DNA from: Doryteuthis pealeii
Taxonomy: Eukaryota > Mollusca > Cephalopoda > Myopsida > Loliginidae
DNA length: 64,000 nucleotides
Assembly (NCBI GenBank): GCA_023376005.1
Contig: CM042152.1
Span: forward strand, 80,538,479-80,602,478
Direction: 5' to 3'
The notes beneath the pieces are model-generated. The model searched no databases. It had not been told where the DNA came from and was given only the letters and a program-made list of their open reading frames with translations. Below, piece after piece: positions 47,192 to 61,100 of the stretch. Each line of letters opens with the position of its first letter. Position 1 is the stretch's first letter. Position numbers and translations under genes: made by a program.

Positions 47192-50100
47192 AGAGAGAGA
47201 GAGAGGAGCAGGAAGACATACTGAATATTTAAGGATATTTTAAGCTTCCATCATTCTAATTGTTGTTTTGTATAGTCTAACATTTTGATAAAGGAAGCTT
47301 TGATGTCTTTAAAGTGATAGGAGTTATCAGAAATTAGTAACATTAGCTTAAAAATCTCCTGACAAGTTCAGTGTAGAAAAGGAATTAAAATCAGATATAT
47401 TTTTTTCTGTTCTAATCAAGTGACAGATTATATCTTATATGAATAGACACACTTTGTTTTGACTTGGTGATATTTCTGGATAATATATTCCATATAACTA
47501 TACTTCTATACCATTTTCCTTACAGATGGCCAAGGAAATATTTAAAAAACAAAACAAACATAAAATTGTTGAAACAATAGAATTCATGCAGATGAATGTA
47601 TGTATGATATATAAGTAAAGTTGTTGGGGTGGCCTAAAGTCAGTATCAGCTAGACCAAGGAGATTGTTTTGGTGTCTGTGGTGGAACGCCACACCTACCA
47701 GTAGCTCCTTACTTTACAGCACAGATTCCTGTGCTACTCATTCACTGAGTTTGCGAGGGCTGGTATCGGACCTGGAACTTAGTGGTTCTTTGGAGCACAC
47801 TGCTGATAGCTTTTTAATTTAGTATGTCCTGGGATGAACATATTTGCCTTGAATGGGTCCCAACTAGTTTCTTAATAGATTGTAGAGGTTTTTCTTTATG
47901 ATCTGGGAAAACAACTAAAGCTGTTTAACTCCTACCTTGTAACATATCCTGTTTTAATTTATTTTTAATAAACTATTGAAATGTATTTACAGTTAACTTG
48001 AAATGGTGAGGAAAGAAAAACACTGGGTAGCATGGATATGATTTTACTGTGTATTTTTAGATTTTTGTGTGTCGGGGATGCAGGACGTGTACCCACCTAC
48101 CTGTGTGTGTGTGATTGCTCAAGAAAATTCCAAGTTCCTGATGTGTTCAAAATTTTTACAACCTTCTGATTAAGCTTGAAGCATAAAGCAGATGGAAAAT
48201 TAGTATTCATACTTGTCTGGAATTTCTTTTCTTTTCTTTTTTCTTTTTTTTTTTTACTTTACTTTACTTTGCTTTAAACTTCTATGAAATCTAGGTAATC
48301 CATATGTTTTTTGTTTGTTTTTTTTTCATTAATAAGAATAAGACATTTGAACCTTCAATTGTTGTCTTTTTTTTAATTTTAAATATGGTCAGATTTTCAG
48401 CTATAATAGATTTTTATCAGTTCAAATTGGGAAAAAATCAGTCAGATCTAGTCAAAAAAAAGAAAGGGTTAATTTGGTAAGCCAGGATGGTGTACATAAT
48501 AGAATAGGACATTGAATCAATTTTTTAGTGTTTCACGGTTCACCAACTGTTTCCAGTTAGTGATGGATTTTAGTTGAAGATCAAAAGATGAAACTGATAA
48601 CAGGCTAAGAGGACATTTTTGACAAAAACATCTACAGTTATAAGTTTTTTTTTGTTTAAAAAAAAAAAACAAAAAAAAAACCTTATAACTGTAGATGTTT
48701 TTGTCAAAAATTCCTCTTAGCCCGTTATCAGTTTCATCTTTTGATCTTCAACTAAAATCCATCACTAACTGGAAACAGTTGGTGAACCGTGAAACACTAA
48801 AAAATTGATTCAATGTTCTATTCTATTATGTACACCATCCAGTGTAATTACCAAATTAACCCTTTCTTTTTTTGACTAGATCTGACTGATTTTTTCCTAA
48901 TTTGAACTGCTGAAAATCTGACTATATTAATACATAAAAAAAAAGAGATAGACAACAATTGAAGGTTCAAATGTTTTATTCTTATTAATGATTTGTTCTG
49001 GAGTTGTTATTTCATTTGATAAGTTGACTTTAAATGATTATATAAAACATTTTTAGCTTGGATGCTAGCTGGAAATTTCCAACACCCTTTTCAACTATAA
49101 ATAATAAATCATGCTTGGCAACATTGAGACAACCACTAAAATCTTATTCACTTAGAAAAAATTATATTTCTGTTTAAAGCAATGAATGCAAAAACTACTC
49201 ATGATTCAGAATTTGAAGATACATAAGCATAATAAATAAGATACTTATCACTTTAGATACAAAATGTTTTTATTCAGTTGGTGATTAGAAATAGATATTT
49301 GCTTCAGTGTCTCTTCTGGCCCTTTAGGAGCGGGACCAGCCTTTGAACAAGACGGGGCACCTTAGAGATTATAACCCTGGGGTTAGCATCTCTTTCTTGC
49401 AATAAAATGGAGGCTCATACCGAAGCTCTTTGTAGCGCAGGCTGTGGAGATTAGACAATTTTTACTTCTACCCACACATCGGCATTACTTTGTTTTTGTG
49501 GAAATGTAAACATCATATAATTCTATACAACCATAAATTCAAATGACATTAAACTCTATTTAGTATCATGTTATTCTAATGTTACTTTTATTTCTGATAG
49601 ATCCATTATTCCTTAACTTTTAGTAAGCATGGATCATTTGAAAAATATTTTACAAATAATTAACATGGTCATAATTTTGTCAACTATTCAATTGACATAT
49701 ATCAAAAGTTAGTAATTTACCATATGTATATGTTAATAATTTGTAATTGAAAAATTGATTTTTGTTTCCTTTTGTAATTTTAAAAATTCTTTTATGATAA
49801 TTATTTAAAAAATTTTAATCAAATAATTGAATTGATATAATGAACCAGTTTGGAATAGGAATTCACAATTTTTAAAATCTAAAAACTGATCAGAATTGTT
49901 TCTATAAACCAAAATGGATTTTGCAGTTTAGAAGCAGATTGTGTTTCAAGCGGCTCATTCATTAAATCCATTTTTAAAAAAAGCTTATTTATTTATAACA
50001 GTATTCACATGGTTAAATTTCTTTTAAGATGAATCTAACCATTTATTTCATAGATCAACTGTGATTATAAGGATTCATATAAAAAATTGATAGCTTTACT

Positions 50101-52127
50101 AAAATGGACTTTTATGTTTGTTTAGCAGTACATGATCCATGAACCTATTAGTGTACCAATATCCAAATTGGTCATTCTCTTATTTTAAGTCACTAAAATT
50201 TTAAGCTTCTACTCAGGATGATTTTTTTTTACCTATTTATAGATTTTTATTTATTTATTTTTTTTTTTTTTTTTCGTCACTTGAAATAATATCTCTCAAA
50301 GATTGAATTAGAAGGTGGGTGGTTCTAGGGTCAATCTGTTTGACTGTAAGACCCTGGACGTTTCACTAATTCTTGGGTGGCAAAACCAAAGGAAAAACAG
50401 GTGCTTATGGCCTCATCCAAATATGAGTATACCATTGCTATAGTTCTGTCTTATCAAGGTGAATGTTTTTTCTCTTGGTATTTCCTATTAAATTGGACTT
50501 TGTGACAGGTGTGGAGCATGAATAGTGAAGTTAACAAAAACACATGGTACAAAATAAACCAACCATGAGATTTACACTGATTCTCATTCTGATACAGAAC
50601 AAGCAAAAGTCTCATTTCTAAACTTCATAATCTTAAAATCAATGGCTAGAAATTCATTTTATAAGGCTATTACCTATCTTAATTAGAAAAAAAAAATCAT
50701 TTCAACAATGATTACTCCTAAAACTGTGTATATATAATATAGAATAAAAAAATAAAAAAACATAAGAAATAGGACAATTTTAGTATAGATGTAAAAGAAA
50801 AAAAAATATGCAGAACTTCTACTAAATATGAACACCTTTCATGACATGAAAACTAAAACATACCTGTATAATAAAAACTGAACACTACAAGGAGTTTGAT
50901 GCAAAGGAGGGAACTTACCTTCTATGCCATTGAAGAAATAAATACAAACAAGAACTTAAAAGCTAAGGGTTCATAGATACTAGGAGTGTCTATTATAAAG
51001 AAGAATGATGAAGCCACCCAAAAACTTATATTATGACCTTTTGGCAGGCCAACCATCCCTAAAGAAATCAGGAAAAGGGGCTACAACATTTAAAAAGTAG
51101 AGCAAGTCTTCCCAAATTCAATGTTGTCACAGTTGTCAGACATTTGGAGACCAGGAAGATGAATGTAATGGACAGACAGTATGCAGCAGGTGCAAGCAGA
51201 TAAATCTGGAACATCCCATGAATAATTGCAACAAATTGTGTAAATATGTAAATTTGCTGTGGAGAACATCCATCTTATGTTAAGAGGGAAATCTGAAGAA
51301 AAGAAATAAGCATCAAACATGCACAAAATGTTTCCTTTTCAGAGTCATGTCAAATTGTGGATTGATACATGAGAGAGAGAGAGAGAGAAAAAAAAAACAT
51401 ACTCTTAAACTGCAAAAAAAAGAAATATCACCCCAAACACTAAAGAATAAGACAAGTACAAAATGCTTGTCAAAAAATTACTAGGACCAAGTGATTGTTG
51501 GCTCAAGTTCATAAATGGACAAGGATCAACATTGATCAAGACTAATACTACTCACAGTACAGACCCTTACTGAAAGATAATTCAGAACTAAGAGGAAGAA
51601 GGGACAGATCCAACGTAAGAAGAAACCAATTCCAACAAAAACCTAGAAGAAAAGAAACAGTCAAATTCCTGCAACATAGAAATGAGACAAACATTAGTTC
51701 AGTGAAAAGAAACGAGGAAGTATATAGAGAAGACTCCTGTCAAACAGACACAACCTTTGACCTCATGATCAAAGATTCATATAGAATTGACAAAATGAAT
51801 TTGAAGGATTTTGAATCAATGGATATTGAGGACCATGAACAACCAAAACCTCCAAACAAGTTTCTTGTGAAGTGCAAAGCTAACCTTAGCGAATTAATGT
51901 CCTCATCTCAACTTACTGCTCTGTATTTTTTTTTACTTAGGAAACTTTCCTTCAAGAAAATAGCATGATAAACATAAAAACAACTACATATCATATAATT
52001 ACCTACTTAATGATAGGGTCTCAGGTGGCACATTGATAACCATTAATAATAAAATTACAGTGAAATTAAACTCCAAACAGATAAGCATAGTTATATCAAC
52101 AACTCTCCACAGGAAAATAGGTATGTT

Positions 52128-52176
<49 letters not shown>

Positions 52177-55100
52177 TGCTCAATGGCATCATTAGAATTG
52201 AAAAATCTAATCGAACAACAGGCAAGACCCTTAATTTTGATGGGATTTCAAAAGTTATAAAGAAATATTGGGCATTAAAGAAATCAACCAAAGGAATAGA
52301 ATTATAGAATCCCTAATTGATGAGAAATAATTCTATTTAAATAACAAACATATGGAGGCATGCATGGTGTAATGGTTATTGTTGTAGAAAATGCATATGG
52401 TGACCTGAGTTCAAATCCTGAATGAGTCTGTTTGCATTTTGCATAGTGTTAATACCCTTGGGAAAATCCAACTATTCTCCATCCAGCTATGGATAAAATA
52501 GTAGGGCAGACTGAGATCTTTAATGTTGGTATAGCGACTGGTCTCAAAGGAATACTCTACATTAAAACCTGTTAAACTCTGCTTAAAAATTAACCTTGTG
52601 TCATATTCTGTTTGTGCCGAGGGAGTTGGGTAAATGCACATATAACAACAAACATTTAGCATCATCAAACAGTTGGCACCTGTTCTGCTATAGACTTCAT
52701 ATGAATCTACCATATACCCTGATAATAAATACAAAGTCCATGATGATAATTGTGGAGGCAATCATTTTCACATTAGAAGACTCCAAACCACATTGGAATA
52801 TACCATATATTTCACTGGAACATTCTTATCCATAACCAAAAGAAATGACCCTCAAATTTCCTCCCCCATAAAACAGAGTAAACCCTTGTTTAATGAAGTT
52901 GTATAAAATGGCTGTAAATGCATATTGAGAAGTCTTAAGAAAATTCAAATCCAACAAAGGAAATTCTTAATTCTTTCCAGAATTGTAGAACCAAAGTTGT
53001 CAAATATTTAATGAATCTAAAAGAAAAACCTGGAGAAGTTACATATCTGAAACAAACCCTCCTTTCAAATGTGTTGTCTTAATGGCATTGGAAAATAGAA
53101 ATTTGATAATTGCTTAATCCTTAAACTACTATGCAGATTAAGATCTTTTATCTAATAGCAAAAAGATCATTTTATGTTGGATTTCAAGTCTCATAGGAAT
53201 CAAAGGAAATGACAAAACCAATTCAATTACCAAATCTGCTCAAGAAATGCATATTGAAAACATTCCATATGTTTATCTAAAAATAAAAATAAAAAACTTC
53301 TTTATCCAAAACAAATGGCAATTATGCAGGAACAACAATGCACACAACTCCTCAATAAAATTTGGGAGAGTGAAAATAGAATTATAGAAAAGTCTGAAAA
53401 GGAGGAGTAGGAGGTTACTCTCCCCATGATTATGTAGTGGCCACATAAGAATCCTCCATTCATTTTTACTCAAACAAGAACCATTATACTGCCCTACATG
53501 TCAGGTTATGTACATGGTAAAACATAATTGTATGCAGTGTTGCCATAAGACAAAGATTCTATGACATAAACATTATGAAATAAATATTTGAAAATATAAT
53601 GAACTAAACATTATCTTGAAACAATGTGCTAATCTTGGTAGTCATATTTCAATTTCCAAGATCAGGTGGCGTTTTTTTTTTTGTTTTTTTTTTTTTTTAA
53701 CCAGGGGTGTGGAACAATTAAGGGGTCATTGGGGGTCTGTAAAACTAAACCAACTCTGACTCCAGTTGAATTTACACTATATATGGCCTTAGTTTAGTCT
53801 GTCAAGTTAGACAGTGCACACTCCTTATAAATAGATTATAAAAAAAATCATTGTTTCATATTTATTTGTAGGCCATAATCACTTACATAGAGAGGAGTCA
53901 GAGGTGCTAAAAATAGAGGAATCTGAGTCAAAGGTTTTGTGTTCTGAATCCACAGCCCTGCTTTTTACACATCTTGGTCTATTGTCCTTATTTTGATTAT
54001 TATATTCATGTTTCTAAGATGAGTAGTTATTTTTTATATTATTTACACAGCTCTGTTTCTTTATCTTGATATTTTTTCTCGCTCTCTATTCACGTTTCTG
54101 AGATGAGTTATTATTTAAACTTACACGACTCAGACTGTTGTCCTCATCTTTGCTATGATATTAACATCTTTGAGATGATTTATTATTTACATGACTCTGG
54201 CTACTGATCTCATCTTATTACATCCACATCATCTCTGAGATACGATGTAATTATGTATCACAATGTAATTGACAAATAGTGTGAATAAAAGAGCATTGAA
54301 AATATGAATTGTTATGATTTGGTATTAAATAGCCCATAAAGAGTTGACATGCCGGTAAACAAATAAACTAAACTTCTATTAAAATATTAGTGTAGATGCA
54401 ACCTTTAGAATTTTTGGTCTCCAATATTTATGTTAGCTTTATTCTGGCAGCAGCGTCAGGAATGATTTAAAAAAATTTTTTTACTATTATAAGATCAATA
54501 TAAGCAGATGTGCTTTGCCTCTGAAGTTTTTAGTTCATTTTTTTCTGATTGATAATTATATCATTTGTATTATAGTGTATATTATGATAATGAAGAATAT
54601 GAAAATTTAAGAATTTATGCCCTATAATTAATCTCTTTTTACATTTGTGATATTTATGTAAAAAAAAGAAATGTGTAATCTAAATATAAATTCTGTAATA
54701 AGTGCTTTACTAATGTCAAATTGTCAGATAGTAATTAAATTTATTCTTCCTGTATTTTTGTCTACAAATTTTGTATTTGATGACTTATTATAATTTATAA
54801 AGAGGAAAAAAAAGCTTTATTATAAATGCAGTTGGTTAAAAATGTAAATAGATGGCAAATTGGGATTTATAGGTCAAGTGAAAGATAGTGTTATATATTT
54901 TTCTATAGTGATGATAATAAAAGAACAAGTCATAAATGATGTTCTCTATCTGGTTAGGTTGAATTGTAAACTTGGAAATTTTCAAGTTGGATTAGCTTTT
55001 TGTTGAATTTAATTATTCTTTTACAGGATACAAAAAAGTATATCTAAAGTCAATGGATTTGTAAAGAGTTAAAAAAAAGAATAAAATCATCATTTGATAA

Positions 55101-58100
55101 TTCAAAAGCTGTAAGCTTTGTAGACCTCAAAAATTTAATATTTACAGAAAAATGATATTGGATATCACATAAGCCAAAAAGTTATTGATTACTAAACAGA
55201 TCTAAAAGGAATTTTCTTTTATTATAGTTATATCAAATTACAGGAACAATTCAATTTTCCATTACCATACATACAAATATTTTTAGTCAAAAACTATTTA
55301 AGTTAAACACAAGTGTTAATTGTAAGTTTATTTGTTGTCATTTTAGTTCCACGTGCAGACTATTTGACTTACAACCTTTAACCTTTTATTTAACTGGAAA
55401 TATATATGCAATGGTTAAAATGTGTTAGAAAAACATTTAGTAAAGTTTAATTTTCTTTCTAGAATTTAAAAAAAAGGAAGCTTTAATCTAGTTATGGTTC
55501 TCGTGGATTTACTAAGCATTATTTAATTTGAGAATATTGTTAATTTTGTAATATTGTTCAATGTAAGGATCCTTTTTCTCAGTATTTTCTTTCTAGTTAA
55601 GGTGAAAGTGTACTATTTTATTTAAATGTGTAAATTATTTTCCCCATTTTATTAAAAGGATTAATGTGCAGATTTAGCTGATAAGTAATATTTTAATTAT
55701 ACTTTGTGTTTGTATGTGTTTCATGTCACACTGAAGTGAGAGAAATTTCAACTTAAAATTTAAAACTATTCAAGTTATAAATCTTCAAAATATTTTGACT
55801 CTCACTTTTTGACATTTACTATTTTTACTTTAATTTCTAATATAAGATTCTTTGATATTACTTATATATATAGTGTGCTTCATATTCTTTTGTGTTCAAT
55901 TCTGCTAGGTATGTAAACAAGAATATTGAATTATTTATAAAATCTATTTCCTGTCTACTACCACATATTTTAAGAATTTATAGTGTTGTTATTTTTCAGG
56001 ATAGTTACAGTAACAGTTTTCTTTAATCTAAGCTTATATTAATGCAACTTGGAATTATTGCTTTGTATTATAATTTATAATTAAATATTGAATTATTTTA
56101 AATGTTTTGTTTTTATTTTATTTTTCATAAGAATTTTCAACTTCCCTCTGCTATTAATTTTGTCAAGTAGAAAAAGAGTTTTATAATTTGAAAAGAAAAA
56201 CATTAATATGCCTTAGGCATGTGAAAACATGATTGGCAATATCTAGCCAAGTGAGTTTCAACTTGATAGTGATTTGCCTAAATTAACCTTATTGTTTTGA
56301 CACTAAAATATGTCAGCATGAAATTTACTTCTTAAGCAACACAAATAATCTAGAACATTAATTACCAAAACTTAGTGTACTTTAAAGTTTCAATTAAAGG
56401 ACATGTTAAATATGAAGGTATAAAGAAATGAGTTTAAAAAATGCTGATATTTATTTTGAAAATTGGAATCTTATTCTAGTTGCACTGCGCATATATAAAA
56501 TATTCTGAAAAAAATATACTTTGATTTTATTGTCCATTATTAACTAATTCTATCAAATTTTATTTGTTTGTCAAAGAAAATTCAAAATAAAAAATTTATA
56601 ACTTTTTTAAGTAAAAAATAAAAATATTATCTTGAATATTGATTCAATTTGAAATTAGTTTCATGTTTGCTTATTTATTTTCTTTTTTGCTCAATTAAAT
56701 TTTATGTAGGAATCCTTGTATTGACAAAGTTGACATGTTTTCTTTTTCATTATATATTTTTAAATGTGAAAAGTAATAAAAAAAAGTTAAAAATAATAAA
56801 TGTAATGATGATTTATTAATATTTGAAAAATAGTATGTCAATGTTAAGTCATCGTCGGGGTGACCTAAAGTAGGTATCAGCCAGACAGCGAGGGAGTTTA
56901 TCCCCTTTTCACTAGCGCTAGACCAAGGAGATGGTTTTTGCGTCTGAGGTGGAGCGCTACACCTACCATTACTTTACTGTACAGATTCATGTGCTACTCA
57001 TATGCTGAGTTGGTGAGGGCCAGTATCGAACAAAGTACCTTGTGGTTCCTAACTGGTCGCTTTAAAATATTAATAAACCATCTTCCTTTTTCTTATTTTT
57101 CACTTTTATATATTACTTTTCCACATCTGTTGGATTCATTTCCATTTCTTCCCTACGTATATTTGAATCTAATATATTCATTGTTTATTTTCTTTTAGTC
57201 ATTAAAGAGTAGCAGTTCATCTCAACTTGAAAATGGAAATGATGGTTCTTCTAACCAGAAAGCATCTGCTAATTCATTAAGTCCTGAAAAGATGGATGTT
57301 ACATCTGAAAAATCTCTTTCTCCTCCAGTTCTTACAAAAGAAATGGATAGCAATGAACAGAATGGAGGTAACAAAAGAAATCAAGAGATGAAAAATAAGG
57401 ATAGCAAAGATAACAAGATGGAAGTTGATTCACAGGACAGTGAACAAAAGATGGAGGAAGATGATACAGACTGTGAGAAAATCTGTCAGCCTCCTTCTCT
57501 TGATAATTTTGACAAGGGTAAGGACTCTAGTCCTTCTAGTAATGCACCAACCTTAGATAAGACCGATGATAATGATGACAGTGCATCGGTTAGTTCTAAG
57601 ATTGATAGCAAAGAAGAAACAAAAAGTAATCACGAAGAAGAAAAAGTTGAAAGTGAAAAAAAGGAAAAAGATGAAACTAATAAAGAAGTCAAATCAGAGA
57701 GTGGACAGAAAAAAGTTTCTGAAGAGAAAGAATCAGAATCTCAGAGCAAAGATGAAACAACAATTGAAAAGAAGGAAAAGAAACTTAGTGAAAATGATGC
57801 TGATAACAAAAAGGAAGATGGCAACGACGATGATGATGATGATGATGATGATAGTGAAAATGTAAAGAAAGATGGTGAGAAGAAAGAAATTGATGAAAAG
57901 ACTAAAGATGAAAAGACAACAAAAAATTCTGAAGATGAAGCGAAAGAGAAAAAGGAAAAATCAGAGACTGATGCAAAAGATGAAAAGTCTAAATCTGAAA
58001 AACCTGAGATTGGTAGAATCTCTCCACGTAGAACTAGGAGTCAAAATAAAACAAAACCTTCAGTTGCTACGTACCTTGAAGATGACTTTGATGATGAAGA

Positions 58101-61100
58101 TGATCTGGATCTTCAAATTACTGCTGTTTCCGGAGCAGTAGATGGACAGGTATGATAACTAAAATACTTATATACTTATTTTATATTCTTTCTATTTTCC
58201 CTTCAGATTAATCTTATTTGTTTTAACATTTGCCATAAGACAAAATGATATTTTACTAAAACTTCATTTTTACTAAAAATCAATTGTAAATGATCATCTT
58301 AAATCACATGAAAATGGGTTTACTGTTTCAGTTAGAATTTCTTAATTATGTAATAAAGTTAAATGCAGTAATAATTTCTTGAATTTTATTGAATTACTGA
58401 AAAAAAAATCAGAACACGCAAGACCTTAATTGAGAAGGAAAGAAACTGACTTATTAAAATTATTGGTATCTTGATTCTACCAATTTATATTTATATTAGA
58501 ACTGGGGTGTCTAATAGAATATTTCCTTGTTGAACTTGTTTGTTTAATTACATTGTTTTGTTTCTGTTTTCAGTTGACTGGTAAATCCCGATCAGGTAAC
58601 TAAATTTATTTTTTATGCTGTTAGACATTTTGTTTAGATGGATCATCAATGTTTGTTTCATTTCATATTAAATATCTCTAAATCTATATGTAATTAAAAA
58701 ATAATAATAATCTTTTTGTAAGGTGAAGATCTCAATAATTTCTATGTTTAATCGATCAATAAGTATTAACTGGATGGTACTTTTTTTTTTTTTTAATCTC
58801 AGTATATTAAAGTACTAAACAGGAATTATAAGTAAATTCTCAGAGTTCTCTAAAAAAAAAAACTGTTTCAAAACAGTTTATCACTTAAATTATAAGTGAA
58901 TTAGAGATTGTTAAGAGTGCTGTTTACTGACTACTAATAATAGAAATGTTTAACATTTGCATTTCATAGCTTTTTAATGTTGTCCTTTTATTTAAAATGG
59001 CTATATACACAGATATGAATATTAAATATGCTAAATAAATGTTCACTAGTTTCTTGTTCAGTTTCTCTTTCTATAAGAAATACAAGACACAACTTTAGAG
59101 ATTTGTGTTTGAAAATAACTTATTGAATTACCAACATTAATAAGACTCTTTTTTAATAGAATTGGTTTCCCAGTCTAATATTTTAAAATCTTGTCTTGTA
59201 AAATCTTTTTCTTTTTTTGTCCAAATCTTTCATAGCTGTTTCCACTTTTTAAAATCTACTTCAATACAAACTAAAATATTAAGTTTAACTTAATTTTTTT
59301 GTGTATAAAACTACAAGAATTTTATTAGTTTCATTTTAACAAATCAATGTTTTTGAATAAAATTAATTTTTTTTTCTTTGTCTAGGCAAATCAGATTCAA
59401 AGGGTCAAGGGTCAAAGTCCTCAAAGTCAATTCAAAAATGTATTGTTTGTCATAAGGTAAGCTCACAATATTTTTTGTCTATTTTCATTACATAAAACCG
59501 TAATCATTATCCAATTGTAAATGGTGTTACATAATTCAGTTAGCTTATGAATTATGTACGTACTGTAGATAGATATTTTTGAATCAGTTTGTTAGATTCA
59601 AAATCAGACGGGGATTAAGTGGAAAATTACCATTGCCGATGATTTCCTAGTGTTAACATTCACTTGACCTTTCGCAAATGCGGAATTAGAGATGTGTGAC
59701 AATTTTAAGTTTTAGTTCAGTTGCGACCAGTTACTAGCTGAGAGAAGACGCTGTCGTCAGCTCTCGATATGTTGCTCTCATCGTGCGGTCCTGGGCTTGG
59801 GTTTGTTCTTAATAAAGACTTATAGAAAAAGGATAAAGTCTTGTTGATTGATTGAAATAAGAATGTACAGATACCCAGCCCAACCAGAAATAAGAATCAG
59901 CCCAAGAAAACAGCCCATTAAGAGAAGATGCCAGGAACAAACAAGAGTTAGCAAGTAAGAACCCCTTATTATCATCATCTCTAGTCTGTCTCTCACCATT
60001 ATATACCTGAGTAAAGGGGTATATAACAATAACAGTCCAAGTTATTTGAAATGAACTATTGTTTTAAAAAATCTTGTTGAATCTTTTAGCTTACTGAACT
60101 TTTGATCTCTTTTCAAATGAATTTATCAGCCCTGTCAGCTGGGGCTTAAGAATACACTGACTGCACCCCCCCTCTCCCAATAAGGCCACCTGTTGGTGGG
60201 TATGATTATTGTCCTGGGTATGATATTAAACTCTAACTGATGGTGAGGTTCCAGTTCTGGAGGTCAGGGTAATGTGGAGTACCTCTTCATCCCCATTGCT
60301 CCCTGGTCCACTCTGACCTGGAGTGGTAGTACCTGTTAGGGTCCCATCTATGGGTTAAATAGAAAAGAATGTGTTTAAAACAAATTGAGTACCCATAGAG
60401 AATGAATAAAACAAAAACGTCTTTGGCCTAATGGGTTGACATGCCGTAAAAACCAACAAACAACATCAATGAATTTATCATTTATTTCTGCTGAGCAGCA
60501 GTTAAGCATTGTGCAAATTTTGTTCTAATCTGAGTTGTTTATATTCATATTATTGCAACTTTGATTTATCATTATTTGCTGCAGGTTGTCTTTAGCTAAA
60601 GTCTCCCCACTAGGTACTAAATCTTTTATTATCAAAGTGAAATGTTGAGGCTCCAATTAACCATTGCAATTTACTTGACAATACTATCATTTACTCTTTT
60701 TGTTTTCAGTTTACAGAATTATAATTCACATTAATATTACTTATAAGAAGAATCTTTGATTTTGATTACATCCAAATTGTATATTTTTTAATGTTAACAT
60801 TTCATTAATATAAAGTCTTGTATGCACTGTGGGTTGTTTTCATCTAATTCTATCATTCATTCCAATTTATTTGATTGCTAAAATGTCAGAATTAATTACT
60901 AATAATAGTATACTAACAAAAACTATAAACTTAGATGAAAATGTTCCTTATTTATTCATTCATTTTATAAAGTTTGAAGGCTGTTTTAAAACTAAAATTG
61001 ATAATGCACCAATTTGTTTTGAAAGCCTTTTCTCTCTATTATCAAAGTAAAAAGAAATCTTCTATTCATAGTTTTATCTTATTATATCCTTTTGTTTCTT

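Noticed and set aside
57566..58141. Lys/Met-rich frames overlapping exon 2
   Set aside because: Frame shadows of the Lys/Glu/Asp-rich exon.
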